Of a DNA stretch of 64,000 bases, positions 19,425-28,158 are shown in pieces. This DNA is from Actinokineospora enzanensis DSM 44649 (lineage in GTDB: Bacteria; Actinomycetota; Actinomycetes; Mycobacteriales; Pseudonocardiaceae): assembly GCF_000374445.1 (NCBI RefSeq), contig NZ_KB894421.1, positions 1 to 64,000 of the forward strand, written 5' to 3'. The position numbers and the translations under genes were made by a program. The notes below the pieces were generated by a model. That model was given only the letters and a program-made list of their open reading frames with translations, had not been told where the DNA came from and did not search any database. Positions within the stretch are counted from its first letter, which is position 1; every line of letters begins with the position of its first letter.

Positions 19425-19562
19425 GTGAGCAAGCGCACCTTCCAGCCGAACAACCGTCGCCGGGCGAAGACCCACGGTTTCCGCCTGCGCATGCGCACCC
19501 GCGCGGGTCGCGCGATCATCGCCGCCCGTCGCCGCCGGGGCCGCGACAAGCTGTCGGCCTGA
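19425..19562 (+). CDS. rpmH: 50S ribosomal protein L34
   Basis: The 45-residue L34 sequence is complete: it starts [19 protein letters not shown] and is highly basic throughout. It is a component of the large ribosomal subunit. The GTG at 19425 has GGGAGAA upstream; a longer frame from 19332 reads through the leader. It is the first gene to the right of dnaA and divergent from it. Confidence 0.97.
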   Translation: MSKRTFQPNNRRRAKTHGFRLRMRTRAGRAIIAARRRRGRDKLSA

Positions 19563-19577
19563 TCCCAGCACGCCGCC

Positions 19578-20009
19578 GTGCTTCCCGCGGCCGCCCGGCT
19601 GACCAGCAGCGCGGACTTCCGGAAGGTGACCAGGACCGGTCGCCGAGCCGGTCGGCCCAGGCTCGTGGTGCACGCCGTGACGGAGCCGCGGCAGGCGGGC
19701 AGCACAGCCGAACCCGAAGCCGACCTGTCGGCGGCGCGGACCACCGCGACGCCGAAGGTCGGTTTCGTCGTGAGTAAGGCCGTGGGCAACGCGGTCGTCC
19801 GGCACCGCGTCGCGCGGCGCCTGCGGCACATGGTGCGCGAGCGGGTCGGAACTCTCCCGCCGGGCAGCGCGTTGGTGGTGCGAGCCCTGCCGAGCGCGGC
19901 GGTGGCGACGAGCGCCGAGCTCGGCCAGGACTTCGACGCCGCGATCCGCAGGCTGCGCCTGGTCGATGACGGGGACCGGAACAGCGGCGGCAGTGGTGGT
20001 GGGGTGTGA
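19578..20009 (+). CDS. rnpA: Ribonuclease P protein component
   Basis: A 143-residue basic protein that assists the RNase P RNA in maturing tRNA 5' ends. It starts [13 protein letters not shown] and has the RNR-type signature [21 protein letters not shown] 20-residue insert near residue 40 ([14 protein letters not shown]) lengthens it slightly. The GTG start lies 15 bp after rpmH; the TGA stop overlaps the yidD start (GTGA). Confidence 0.95.
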   Translation: MLPAAARLTSSADFRKVTRTGRRAGRPRLVVHAVTEPRQAGSTAEPEADLSAARTTATPKVGFVVSKAVGNAVVRHRVARRLRHMVRERVGTLPPGSALVVRALPSAAVATSAELGQDFDAAIRRLRLVDDGDRNSGGSGGGV

Positions 20010-20329
20010 GCGATGCGACCGCGGAGTACCGCGTGGTTGCCGCGCGCCCTGGGCCCGTCGCCCGCGTGCTGCTCCTCCCGGTGCGGGCCTACCGGCGCTG
20101 GCTTTCTCCGCTGCTGCCCCCGGCCTGCCGGTTCCACCCCAGTTGTAGCGCGTACGCGGTCGAGGCACTGACAGTGCACGGCGCCGCCCGCGGCTCCTGG
20201 CTCGCCCTGCGCCGACTGTTGCGCTGCGGCCCCTGGCACCCCGGCGGCCTGGACCCGGTACCGCCGAGGACAACCGAGAACGTGTCCGGGAAGACCAGCC
20301 CGGCTGACCCGACAGCTGCCGAGGAGTAG
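20006..20329 (+). CDS. yidD: Membrane protein insertion efficiency factor YidD
   Basis: A 107-residue member of the YidD (DUF37) family, with the family core [26 protein letters not shown] and three conserved Cys. It attaches to the inner face of the membrane by an amphipathic helix and supports YidC insertion. It overlaps rnpA by four bases and is followed by yidC after four bases, so translation is coupled. The C-terminal tail is variable. Confidence 0.94.
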   Translation: MSDATAEYRVVAARPGPVARVLLLPVRAYRRWLSPLLPPACRFHPSCSAYAVEALTVHGAARGSWLALRRLLRCGPWHPGGLDPVPPRTTENVSGKTSPADPTAAEE

Positions 20330-20333
20330 TTCC

Positions 20334-21413
20334 GTGCTCAATTTCATCTACTACCCGGTGTCCTTCATCATGTGGTGTTGGCACTGGGTCTTCGGCCATG
20401 TGTTCGGTGAGGCCAACGCCATCGCGTGGGTGCTGAGCATCATCTTCCTGGTCTTCACCCTGCGCGCGATCCTCTTCAAGCCGATGATCAACCAGATGCG
20501 CTCCATGCGAAAGATGCAGGAGTTCGCACCTGAGATGAAGAAGATCCAGAAGAAGTACGCGAACGACCGGCAAAAACAGGCCCAGGAGATGCAGAAGCTC
20601 CAGGCCGAGCACGGCGTCAGCCCGCTGGGCGGCTGCCTGCCGATGCTGCTGCAGATCCCGGTGTTCATCGGTCTCTACCACGTGCTGCGCGAGTTCCTGC
20701 CAGGTAAGACTGAGAACTACTTCTTCGACGCGCACGGCGTTGAGTCGTATGTCGCTGCTGATCTCTTTGGTGCCCGCCTAGGTAACTGGATCCTTCAGCC
20801 CCAGGAGATGTTGGACAAGTTCCACGTCAACCGCACCTCGGTCATTCTGGTGGCCATCCCGCTGCTGCTGCTGTCCGCGGTGCTGACGCACTTCAACGCC
20901 CGGCACTCGATGGCCCGGCAGAACCCGGCGTCGGCCACCACCCAGACCAACATCATGAACAAGCTGTCCCTGTACGTCTTCCCGGTGGGCATCATCGCGG
21001 GTGGCCTGTTCTTCCCGGTGCCGCTCGGCCTGATCGTCTACTGGTTGGCCAACAACAGCTGGACCGCGTGGCAGCAGCGCTTCGTCTACAAGCGGATCGA
21101 CCGCGAGGAAGAAGAGAAGAAGGTCGCGGCGGTCGAGAAGCGCGCGGCCACCGCGCCGAAGCCGGGCCAGAAGCCTGCCCAGGTGAAGAAGCGCCCGACC
21201 GTCAAGCCAGCCGACTCCACCGAGGACGCAACCGACGTCGAGTCGACTGAGCCGACCCAGACCGAGGACAGCACGCCGACCACCAAGTCGGGCGGCACCA
21301 CGGCCGCGGACCCCACCAAGCCGAACTCCGGCAACGGCAAGGGCGGCACCCAGATTCCCGGTCTGATCTCAGACCGATCCCGTAGCAAGAAGTCAGGTCG
21401 GAAGAACCGCTGA
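20334..21413 (+). CDS. yidC: Membrane protein insertase YidC
   Basis: A 359-residue insertase of the Oxa1/YidC family that helps membrane proteins fold into the bilayer. The first helix begins FIYYPVSFIMWCWHWVF, followed by the cytoplasmic coiled hairpin (MRKMQEFAPEMKKIQKKY) and the segment GGCLPMLLQIPVFIGLY typical of the family; later helices contain FPVGIIAGGLFFPVPLGLIVYW. The last 110 residues are a charged Lys/Pro/Thr-rich tail. A GTG start follows yidD. Confidence 0.96.
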   Translation: MLNFIYYPVSFIMWCWHWVFGHVFGEANAIAWVLSIIFLVFTLRAILFKPMINQMRSMRKMQEFAPEMKKIQKKYANDRQKQAQEMQKLQAEHGVSPLGGCLPMLLQIPVFIGLYHVLREFLPGKTENYFFDAHGVESYVAADLFGARLGNWILQPQEMLDKFHVNRTSVILVAIPLLLLSAVLTHFNARHSMARQNPASATTQTNIMNKLSLYVFPVGIIAGGLFFPVPLGLIVYWLANNSWTAWQQRFVYKRIDREEEEKKVAAVEKRAATAPKPGQKPAQVKKRPTVKPADSTEDATDVESTEPTQTEDSTPTTKSGGTTAADPTKPNSGNGKGGTQIPGLISDRSRSKKSGRKNR

Positions 21414-21443
21414 GGCGTGTCGCGGCCTGGAGAGGAGTAAACC

Positions 21444-21995
21444 GTGCCGGAGACGGTGCAGGCGTCCGAGAAGACCACCGACGTGGAGGAGGACGTGCGA
21501 GCCGAGGAAGGTGAGCACTCCCCCTCGTCCACCGAGGAGCTACTGGTCCAGGAAGGCGATATCGCGGGCGACTACCTGGAGCGGCTGCTGGACATCCTCG
21601 ACTACGACGGCGACATCGACCTCGACGTGGAGGCGAGCCGCGCCGTGGTGAGCATCGACGGGGGTGAGGATCTGGAGAAGCTGGTCGGTCCGCGTGGCAC
21701 CGTGCTGGAAGCGCTACAGGAGCTGACCCGGCTGGCGGTGCAGCAGGAGACCGGCACCCGCAGCAGGCTGATGCTGGACATCGCGGGCTGGCGGGCGGAC
21801 CGCCGCGAGGAGCTCCGCGATCTCGGCCGGGCGACCGCACAGAAAGTGCTGTCCAGCGGCGAGCGGATCCGGCTACAGCCGATGACCCCGTTCGAGCGGA
21901 AGGTCGTGCACGACGCGGTCGCCTCGATCAAGGGCGTGCACAGCGAGAGCGAGGGCGAGGACCCGCGCCGCCGCGTGGTGGTGTTCCCTCAGTAG
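21444..21995 (+). CDS. jag: Jag family R3H/KH RNA-binding protein
   Basis: A 183-residue protein with a KH domain around residues 55-120 (DGDIDLDVEASRAVVSIDG) and an R3H domain near the end (MTPFERKVVHDAV). The N-terminus is acidic. Jag/KhpB-type proteins bind RNA and influence cell shape and division in other bacteria. The GTG start has GAGAGGAG upstream. It closes the rpmH-rnpA-yidD-yidC cluster and is followed by a terminator. Confidence 0.93.
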   Translation: MPETVQASEKTTDVEEDVRAEEGEHSPSSTEELLVQEGDIAGDYLERLLDILDYDGDIDLDVEASRAVVSIDGGEDLEKLVGPRGTVLEALQELTRLAVQQETGTRSRLMLDIAGWRADRREELRDLGRATAQKVLSSGERIRLQPMTPFERKVVHDAVASIKGVHSESEGEDPRRRVVVFPQ

Positions 21996-22037
21996 TCCCC
22001 CTACGTCGATCCCCCGACATCCAGTCGCGGTCAGTCG

Positions 22038-22075
22038 AGCGCGGCCCGCCGATCCGGCGGGCCGCGCTTTCTTTT
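22038..22075 (+). terminator. Intrinsic terminator after jag
   Basis: A 14-bp perfect stem (AGCGCGGCCCGCCG) with a 3-base loop, followed by TTTCTTTT. It ends the rpmH-jag unit 43 bp after the jag stop. Confidence 0.9.
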
Positions 22076-22083
22076 GCCCGCAT

Positions 22084-22097
22084 GTTTCACGTGAAAC
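22084..22097. promoter_or_regulatory. parS site
   Basis: GTTTCACGTGAAAC, an exact match to the actinobacterial parS consensus, in the leader of rsmG and about 0.9 kb from parA. Confidence 0.93.
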
Positions 22098-22151
22098 GCG
22101 GGCGGGTTGCTGCGGAACGCGACGCGCGATCGGGGACAATCAACGAGCACG

Positions 22152-22165
22152 GTTTCACGTGGAAC
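22152..22165. promoter_or_regulatory. parS site (one change)
   Basis: GTTTCACGTGGAAC, one base from the consensus, 68 bp after the first site and just before the rsmG ribosome binding site. Confidence 0.85.
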
Positions 22166-22183
22166 ATCGGCAGGGAGTCCGGC

Positions 22184-22885
22184 TTGACCAAGGTTGATCG
22201 GCCACAGGCCGCGGCGACGGTGTTCGGGGAGCGGGTCGAGGTGGCCGAGCGGTTCGTCGCGCTCCTCGCCGAGCACGGGGTGGCGCGCGGGTTGATCGGT
22301 CCTCGCGAGGTCGACCGGCTGTGGGACCGGCACGTGCTCAACTCGGCCGTGCTGGCCGAGGGGGTGCCGACCGGGGCCCGGGTGGTCGACGTCGGCTCCG
22401 GCGCCGGACTGCCCGGGGTGCCGCTGGCGATCGCCCGACCCGATCTCAACGTGACGCTCGTCGAACCGATGGCCCGGCGGGTGGCGTGGCTGGACGAGGT
22501 CGTGGAGACTCTTGCCCTGACCACGGTCACGGTCGTGCGCGGCCGGGCCGAGGAACCGGCCGTCCGATCGCGGGTTCTCGGTGCGGAGGTGGTCACCGCC
22601 CGAGCGGTCGCCCCGCTGGCCAAGCTCTCCGGGTGGTGCCTGCCGCTGGTGCGCCAGGGCGGACTGCTCATCGCGCTCAAGGGCGCGAGCGCCGCCGAGG
22701 AGATCGACCGGGACCGGGAGGCGATCGCCGCATTGGGGGGCGGCGAGCCGCGACTTGAAACCTATGGCGGCGCTGTGCTGGACATGCCGACGACGGCGGT
22801 GCTCATCGAACGTGTCAGGTCCACGGCGGTCGGCCGAGAGCGGCCGCGGCGGACGAGGAAGGATCAGGGTGCACATCGAGGCTGA
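22184..22885 (+). CDS. rsmG: 16S rRNA (guanine(527)-N(7))-methyltransferase RsmG
   Basis: A 233-residue methyltransferase that puts the m7G527 mark on 16S rRNA using S-adenosylmethionine. The SAM site reads VVDVGSGAGLPGVPLAIARP, preceded by the family segment LWDRHVLNSAVL. The TTG at 22184 has AGGGAG six bases upstream; an earlier in-frame ATG at 22082 would translate two parS sites and is rejected. It heads the rsmG-parA-parB unit, with a third parS between it and parA. Confidence 0.95.
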   Translation: MTKVDRPQAAATVFGERVEVAERFVALLAEHGVARGLIGPREVDRLWDRHVLNSAVLAEGVPTGARVVDVGSGAGLPGVPLAIARPDLNVTLVEPMARRVAWLDEVVETLALTTVTVVRGRAEEPAVRSRVLGAEVVTARAVAPLAKLSGWCLPLVRQGGLLIALKGASAAEEIDRDREAIAALGGGEPRLETYGGAVLDMPTTAVLIERVRSTAVGRERPRRTRKDQGAHRG

Positions 22886-22900
22886 GATCGGAGCGAGGAT

Positions 22901-22914
22901 GTTCCACGTGAAAC
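22901..22914. promoter_or_regulatory. parS site between rsmG and parA
   Basis: GTTCCACGTGAAAC, one base from the consensus, 50 bp upstream of parA. With the two sites before rsmG it forms a parS cluster at the parAB locus. Confidence 0.88.
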
Positions 22915-22963
22915 CGACGGCTTTGGCCGCCGCGCCGACCGGTGTCGGGGAGGTGCGTTGACC

Positions 22964-23860
22964 ATGACCCAGCCCTCTCCCGCCTCTGTCGCGGGGTGGA
23001 CCCCGATAGCGGAGGAAGCCGCGCGGGCCACCCGGATGAAGCACCCCGACCGCATGTTCCCGCGCCCCACCCACCGCCGCGTCTTCACGGTCGCCAACCA
23101 GAAGGGCGGCGTCGGCAAGACCACCTCGGCGGTGAACCTGGCCGCCGGGCTCGCGCTGCACGGGCTGCGCGTGCTGGTGATCGACCTGGACCCGCAGGGC
23201 AACGCGAGCACCGCGCTCGGCGTCGACCACCGGTCCGGCACCCCCTCGGTCTACGAGGTGCTGCTGGGCGAGGTGACCATCGCGGACGCCGCGCAGCAGA
23301 GCGACCAGTCCGATCAGCTCTACTGCGTGCCCGCGACCATAGATCTGGCCGGTGCCGAGATCGAGCTGGTGTCGATGGCCTCGCGTGAGTCCCGGCTCAA
23401 GGAGGCGCTCTCCGAAGAGGCGCTGGACGAGCTGAACCCGGACTACGTGTTCATCGACTGCCCGCCCTCGCTGGGCCTGCTGACCGTCAACGCGATGGTC
23501 GCCGCCCAGGAGGTGCTCATCCCGATCCAGTGCGAGTACTACGCGCTGGAGGGGCTGAGCCAGCTACTGCGGAACATCGAGCTGGTGCAGAGTCACCTGA
23601 ACCAGTCGCTGACCGTCTCCACGATCCTGCTCACCATGTACGACGGCCGGACCAAGCTCGCCGACCAGGTGACCACGGAGGTGCGCCACCACTTCGGCGA
23701 TACCGTGCTGAACACCGTGATCCCGCGCAGCGTGAAGGTCTCCGAGGCGCCCGGGTTCGGGCAGTCGGTGCTCGCGTACGACCCCGGTTCCCGCGGCGCC
23801 ATGAGCTACCTGGACGCCGCACGTGAAGTCGCCGAACGAGGAGCGGAGGCACCGCGATGA
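22964..23860 (+). CDS. parA: Chromosome partitioning ATPase ParA
   Basis: A 298-residue Soj-like ATPase that moves the origin region by binding DNA nonspecifically in its ATP form. The deviant Walker A motif is QKGGVGKTT, followed by [10 protein letters not shown] and the Walker B region [14 protein letters not shown]. An ATG at 22964 is used here; a TTG two codons upstream, nearer to GGGGAGG, is an alternative. About 45 N-terminal residues precede the ATPase domain. Its stop overlaps the parB start (ATGA). Confidence 0.96.
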   Translation: MTQPSPASVAGWTPIAEEAARATRMKHPDRMFPRPTHRRVFTVANQKGGVGKTTSAVNLAAGLALHGLRVLVIDLDPQGNASTALGVDHRSGTPSVYEVLLGEVTIADAAQQSDQSDQLYCVPATIDLAGAEIELVSMASRESRLKEALSEEALDELNPDYVFIDCPPSLGLLTVNAMVAAQEVLIPIQCEYYALEGLSQLLRNIELVQSHLNQSLTVSTILLTMYDGRTKLADQVTTEVRHHFGDTVLNTVIPRSVKVSEAPGFGQSVLAYDPGSRGAMSYLDAAREVAERGAEAPR

Positions 23861-24843
23861 GTGGAACCGGACCGGGCGGACGGAAGGGCGGGCTGGGCCG
23901 CGGGCTCGCCGCCCTCATCCCCCAAGGGCCGCCTGCAGGCACATCTACGGGCGGGCTGAAGCTGCCCAGCCCCGCGATACGCAACGGCGAGAACGTGGAG
24001 CAGGCGCGCGCCGAGCACACCGGCAGCGTGGCAGGCGCGGTCTACCGGGAGATCCCGACCGCGTCGATCAAGGCGAACCCGAAGCAGCCGCGGCAGGTCT
24101 TCGACGAGGACGCGCTGACCGAGCTGGAGCACTCGATCCGCGAGTTCGGCCTGATGCAGCCGATCGTGGTGCGCGAGCTCGGGCCGGACAGCTACGAGCT
24201 GGTCATGGGCGAGCGGCGGCTGCGCGCCTCGCAGCGGGCCGGGCTGGACGCTATCCCGGCGATCGTGCGGCAGACCGCCGACGACGCCATGCTGCGCGAT
24301 GCGTTGCTGGAGAACATCCACCGGGTGCAGCTCAACCCGTTGGAAGAGGCGGCTGCCTACCAGCAGCTGCTGGACGAGTTCGCGGTCACCCACGAGGAAC
24401 TGGCGAGCCGGATCGGGCGCAGTCGGCCGGTCATCACCAACACCATCCGCCTGCTGCGACTGCCGCTGCCGGTGCAGCGCCGGGTCGCGGCCGGGGTGCT
24501 CTCCGCCGGGCACGCCCGCGCGCTGCTGGGTCTGGACGACCCGGGGGCACAGGAGGAGCTGGCGACCCGGATCGTCGCCGAGGGGCTGTCGGTGCGGGCC
24601 ACCGAGGAGGCGGTCACGCTCGCCAAGGGCGCGCCCGTAGCCAAGCCGAAGGCGCCGGTGCGCAAGCCGATCCAGGCACCGGGATTGCAGGACATCGCCG
24701 AAAGGCTGTCGGATCGGTTCGACACCCGGGTCAAGGTGGAACTCGGCAAGCGTAAGGGCCGGATCGTGGTCGAGTTCGGCTCGGTTGACGACCTCGAACG
24801 GATCGTGCAGATGATGGCGGAAAAAGGGATGAATCAGGCATGA
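23857..24843 (+). CDS. parB: Chromosome partitioning protein ParB
   Basis: A 328-residue CTP-dependent clamp protein that loads at parS and spreads on DNA. The N-terminus has the ParA-interacting [13 protein letters not shown]. The ParB/Srx CTPase domain includes QPIVVRELG and MGERRLRAS (GERRxRA motif); the helix-turn-helix follows in [22 protein letters not shown]; a C-terminal dimer domain ends the protein. It overlaps parA by four bases and is followed by a stem-loop. Confidence 0.96.
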   Translation: MSGTGPGGRKGGLGRGLAALIPQGPPAGTSTGGLKLPSPAIRNGENVEQARAEHTGSVAGAVYREIPTASIKANPKQPRQVFDEDALTELEHSIREFGLMQPIVVRELGPDSYELVMGERRLRASQRAGLDAIPAIVRQTADDAMLRDALLENIHRVQLNPLEEAAAYQQLLDEFAVTHEELASRIGRSRPVITNTIRLLRLPLPVQRRVAAGVLSAGHARALLGLDDPGAQEELATRIVAEGLSVRATEEAVTLAKGAPVAKPKAPVRKPIQAPGLQDIAERLSDRFDTRVKVELGKRKGRIVVEFGSVDDLERIVQMMAEKGMNQA

Positions 24844-24851
24844 AAACCGCG

Positions 24852-24896
24852 CAGGGAACCACACCGGGGCGATACGTCACGGTGACAGGTTCCCTG
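24852..24896. terminator. Stem-loop after parB
   Basis: Arms CAGGGAACC and GGTTCCCTG with an inner CACCG/CGGTG pairing. On the plus strand GGGGGTTTTCTC follows a few bases later. It lies between parB and the convergent ligase gene and may stop transcription in both directions. Confidence 0.65.
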
Positions 24897-24916
24897 TGGA
24901 GGGGGTTTTCTCGTGC

Positions 24917-25873
24917 CTAGCGGGTCTGGGACCGGGTGATCGCCCGGTCGACCAGATCGGCGTAGAGCGCGCCGAAGGACTGACCCGAAGCCTCGATCGC
25001 CATCGGCACCAACGAGGTCTCGGTCAGGCCCGGCGACAGGCTCACCTCGATGAAGTAGACATCGCCGGACGCGCTGACCACCGCATCGGTGCGCGACACG
25101 TCGCGCAGCCCGAGCAACCGGTGCGCGGACACGGCAAGGTCGGCCGCCTTGGCCGCGGTCGCGTCGTCCAGCCGGGCGGGCATGTGGAACGTGGTCAGCC
25201 CGGCGGTGTAGCGGGCGGTGTAGTCGTAGACGCCGGACTCGGTGGAGATCTCCACCGCGGGCAGCGCGCGCGGACCGTCCGGGCCGTCGAACACGGTCAC
25301 CGCCACCTCGACGCCATCGATGAACTTCTCGGCCAGCACCGCGTCGCTGTACGCCAGTGAACCGACCATGGCCGTGGGCAGCTCGCTCGCCGCGCGCACG
25401 ACCTGCGCGCCCAGCGCCGAGCCGCCCTGGTCCGGCTTGAGCATCATCGGCAGCCCGAGCCGGTCGACCATGGCGTCCAGTACCGGCTGCGCGCCCAGCT
25501 CGCGGAACGCGCTCTGCGACAGCACCACCCAGTCCGGGGTCAGCAGGCCCGCGCGGCGCAGCTCGGCCTTGGCGCCGGGCTTGTACCAGGCCCGGCGGCA
25601 CGCCCCCGAGTCCGCGCCGACGTACGGGATGTCCAGCAGCTCCAGGATCGTCTGGATGGAGCCGTTCTCGCCCTCTCCGCCGTGCAGCGCGATCACCACC
25701 GCGTCCGGGCGGTGCTCCCGCAGCCGAGTCAGCAGGCTGGCATCGGCGTCCCACTCCTCCACCGTCACCCCGACCGACCGCAGGGCCGCGGACACCCGCC
25801 GCCCGGACCGCAGCGAGACGTCGCGCTCGTGCGACAGGCCCCCGGCGAGCACGGCAACCCAGCGGTCGGACAC
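24917..25873 (-). CDS. ddl: D-alanine--D-alanine ligase family protein
   Basis: A 318-residue ATP-grasp enzyme. It starts with the Ddl fold motif VAVLAGGLSHERDVSLRSG, then ALHGGEGENGSIQ, the Ser/Tyr and Lys region PYVGADSGACRRAW, KPDQGGSALGA (loop that closes over ATP) and the C-terminal metal site FIEVSLSPGLTETS, where most Ddl proteins have the EVNTxPG pattern. It should join two D-alanines for peptidoglycan precursors, though the altered final motif leaves room for a different D-Ala or amino-acid partner. The GTG start has GAGGAG six bases upstream. Convergent with parB. Confidence 0.85.
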   Translation of the reverse strand: MSDRWVAVLAGGLSHERDVSLRSGRRVSAALRSVGVTVEEWDADASLLTRLREHRPDAVVIALHGGEGENGSIQTILELLDIPYVGADSGACRRAWYKPGAKAELRRAGLLTPDWVVLSQSAFRELGAQPVLDAMVDRLGLPMMLKPDQGGSALGAQVVRAASELPTAMVGSLAYSDAVLAEKFIDGVEVAVTVFDGPDGPRALPAVEISTESGVYDYTARYTAGLTTFHMPARLDDATAAKAADLAVSAHRLLGLRDVSRTDAVVSASGDVYFIEVSLSPGLTETSLVPMAIEASGQSFGALYADLVDRAITRSQTR

Positions 25874-25976
25874 GGCAGACTCCTCAAGGTGATTCGGGAT
25901 CCCGGAGATCCGGGCGTGGTTTCCGGGCACAGCCGACAGAGCGGCGCACCGAAAGTACACCGCGGGCAGGCATCGC

Positions 25977-27296
25977 TCAGGCGGTGTCGGGCGCCGGGGT
26001 CTGCGGGCCGGACAGCGAGCGGCTGACCGCCGGGCCGAAAGTGTTGAGCAGCTCCAGCTCGTCCGCCAGTACCCCGGCCAGCCTGCGCACGCCCTCGGAG
26101 ATCCGCTCCGGCGGCGGGTAGCAGAACGACAGCCGCATCTGCCTGCTGCCGAACCCGTCGGCGTAGAACCCGGTACCCGGCACGTACGCCACCCGGGCGG
26201 TGACCGCGCGCGGCTGCATCGCCTTGGTGTCGACGCCCTCCGGCACGGTCAGCCACACGAAGAAGCCGCCGTCCGGGCGGGTCCACGTGCAGCCCGCGGG
26301 CATGTGCTGGGCCAGCCCGGCCAGCAGCGCGTCGCGCCGCTCCCGGTAGGTGGTCTGGAAGGACTTGATCTGGCCCTGCCAGTCGTGCGTGGCCAGGTAG
26401 CGGGAGACCACCATCTGGTTCAACGTGGGCGCGCACAGCGCGGCCGACTCGGCGGCCAGCACCAGCTTCTCGCGCACCGCGTGCGGGGCCAGCGCCCAGC
26501 CGACCCGCAGCCCGGAGGCGAAGGTCTTGGAGAACGAGCCAAGGTAGATCACGTTGTCGGCGTCCATCGAGCGCAGCGCCGGGTAGACCTGCCCGTCGAA
26601 GCCCAGCAGGCCGTACGGGTTGTCCTCGATCACCAGCACGTCGTGCCGGGCGCACAGGTCGAGGATCTCGGCCCGGCGGGACACCGCCAGCGTCACGCCC
26701 GCGGGGTTGTTGAAGTTCGGGATCGTGTAGAGGAACTTGACCCGGCGACCGGCCTGGTCGGCGGCGGTCAGCGCGGCCCGCAGTGCCTCCGGCACCAGGC
26801 CGTGCTCGTCCATCACCACGTGCCGGACGTCGGCCTGGTAGGAGGCGAAGGTGCCGAGCGCGCCAACGTAGGACGGGCCCTCGGCGAGCACGATGTCGCC
26901 CGGGTCGATGAAGATCCGGGTCACCAGGTCCAGGGCCATCTGCGAGCCCACCGTGACCACCAGATCGTCCGGGTGTCCGGTGATCCCCTCCAGGGCCATG
27001 ACCTCGCAGATCTGCTCACGCAGCCGGGGCACGCCGTGCGCGGAGCCGTATTGCAGCGCGACCAAGCCCTCCTCGGCCACGATCGAGCGCATCTGCTCGG
27101 AGATGAAGTCCAGCGGCAGCGCGGCCAGGTTCGGCATGCCGCCCGCCAGCGACACCACCTCGGGCCTGCTGGCCACCGCGAACAGCGCCCGCACCTCGGA
27201 TGCCGTCATCCCCGCTGCCCGTGCCGCGTACCGGCCCAGGTGGGGGTCGAGACTGCGGGCGCCCGATCTGTCGGGCAGGTGGTCAGCGGTGCTCAT
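25977..27296 (-). CDS. PLP-dependent class I/II aminotransferase
   Basis: A 439-residue fold-type I aminotransferase similar to 2-aminoadipate/aromatic aminotransferases and to the catalytic half of MocR proteins. It has VSLAGGMPN near the start, TVGSQMALDL, the aspartate region EDNPYGLL, and the PLP-binding Lys in YLGSFSKTFASGLRVGW. Substrate cannot be told from sequence. The ATG at 27296 follows GGAG; a start nine codons upstream (27323) is an alternative. It is divergent from the GNAT gene; promoters should lie in 27297-27469. Confidence 0.9.
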   Translation of the reverse strand: MSTADHLPDRSGARSLDPHLGRYAARAAGMTASEVRALFAVASRPEVVSLAGGMPNLAALPLDFISEQMRSIVAEEGLVALQYGSAHGVPRLREQICEVMALEGITGHPDDLVVTVGSQMALDLVTRIFIDPGDIVLAEGPSYVGALGTFASYQADVRHVVMDEHGLVPEALRAALTAADQAGRRVKFLYTIPNFNNPAGVTLAVSRRAEILDLCARHDVLVIEDNPYGLLGFDGQVYPALRSMDADNVIYLGSFSKTFASGLRVGWALAPHAVREKLVLAAESAALCAPTLNQMVVSRYLATHDWQGQIKSFQTTYRERRDALLAGLAQHMPAGCTWTRPDGGFFVWLTVPEGVDTKAMQPRAVTARVAYVPGTGFYADGFGSRQMRLSFCYPPPERISEGVRRLAGVLADELELLNTFGPAVSRSLSGPQTPAPDTA

Positions 27297-27469
27297 GACC
27301 AGCTCCAAGGGGTGCGACGTCATAACAGTGTAACCGGAGGAGTGACTTACCCCCGAGATTCGCCTTCGCGGTACCGGTGCAGGTCACATCGCCTTATCCT
27401 GGTGCGGTAACTCGCCGTCCTACTCCCCCTGCGGGCGCGCGACTGTACTCCGCGAGCACGGGAGGTCGG

Positions 27470-28093
27470 GTGTCGCGACGCGTCATCGGCGTCACGCTGG
27501 ACAACCTGGAACACCTCCCCAAGCACTGCCGGGGGTGTGTCTACTGGGAGCTCGCGCCGCACCTCAAGGAGCAGGCGGAGGAGTTCGGCACCACGGAGCT
27601 GGAGAAGGAAGCCTGGGTCTCCAGCGTGCTGCTGGACTGGGGTTCCTGCGGTCGGGTCGTCTACAGCGACAAGCTCCCGGTCGGGTTCGTCCTCTACGCT
27701 CCGCCCAACGCGGTGCCGCGGTCCTCGGCGTTCCCCACCTCCCCGGTCAGCCCGGACGCGGTGGTGCTCACCGGCTTCCACGTGCTGCCGGAGTTCCGCG
27801 GTGGCGGGCTGGGCCGGATGCTGGTGCAGGCGGTGGCCAAGGACCTCACCCGGCGCGGCGTGCGCGCCATCGAGGCCTTCGGCGACGCCCAGCCGGACGA
27901 GGAGCGGTCCTGTGTGGTGCCCGCCGACTTCCTGACCAGTGTGGGATTCAAGACCGTGCGCCCGCACCCGCGGTGGCCGCGGCTGCGCCTGGAGCTGCGC
28001 ACCGGCATCACCTGGAAGGAAGACGTCGAGGCAGCCCTGGAGCGCCTGCTGGGGACAGTGTCGGTAAGCACGGCCTCTCCAGTCCTGCGCTGA
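27470..28093 (+). CDS. GNAT family N-acetyltransferase
   Basis: A 207-residue acetyltransferase. The CoA-binding motif is LPEFRGGGLGRMLVQAVAKDL (R/Q-x-x-G-x-G/A). A Cys-containing N-terminal part (HLPKHCRGCVYWEL) and an internal DAVVLTGFHV strand are also conserved in an actinobacterial group encoded near cwlM and parB. Substrate unknown. The GTG at 27470 is preceded directly by GGAGGTCGG; the longer frame from 27377 lacks this. Confidence 0.85.
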   Translation: MSRRVIGVTLDNLEHLPKHCRGCVYWELAPHLKEQAEEFGTTELEKEAWVSSVLLDWGSCGRVVYSDKLPVGFVLYAPPNAVPRSSAFPTSPVSPDAVVLTGFHVLPEFRGGGLGRMLVQAVAKDLTRRGVRAIEAFGDAQPDEERSCVVPADFLTSVGFKTVRPHPRWPRLRLELRTGITWKEDVEAALERLLGTVSVSTASPVLR

Positions 28094-28158
28094 AGCAGCC
28101 TCCCCGGGCCTGTGCGAGGTTGCTGTTCGGCGCTGGTCAGGCAGGTCGCAAGCGTTTG

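Noticed and set aside
22082..22183. N-terminal extension of RsmG from an upstream ATG
   Set aside because: It would translate two parS sites and lacks a ribosome binding site; the TTG at 22184 has AGGGAG at the right distance.
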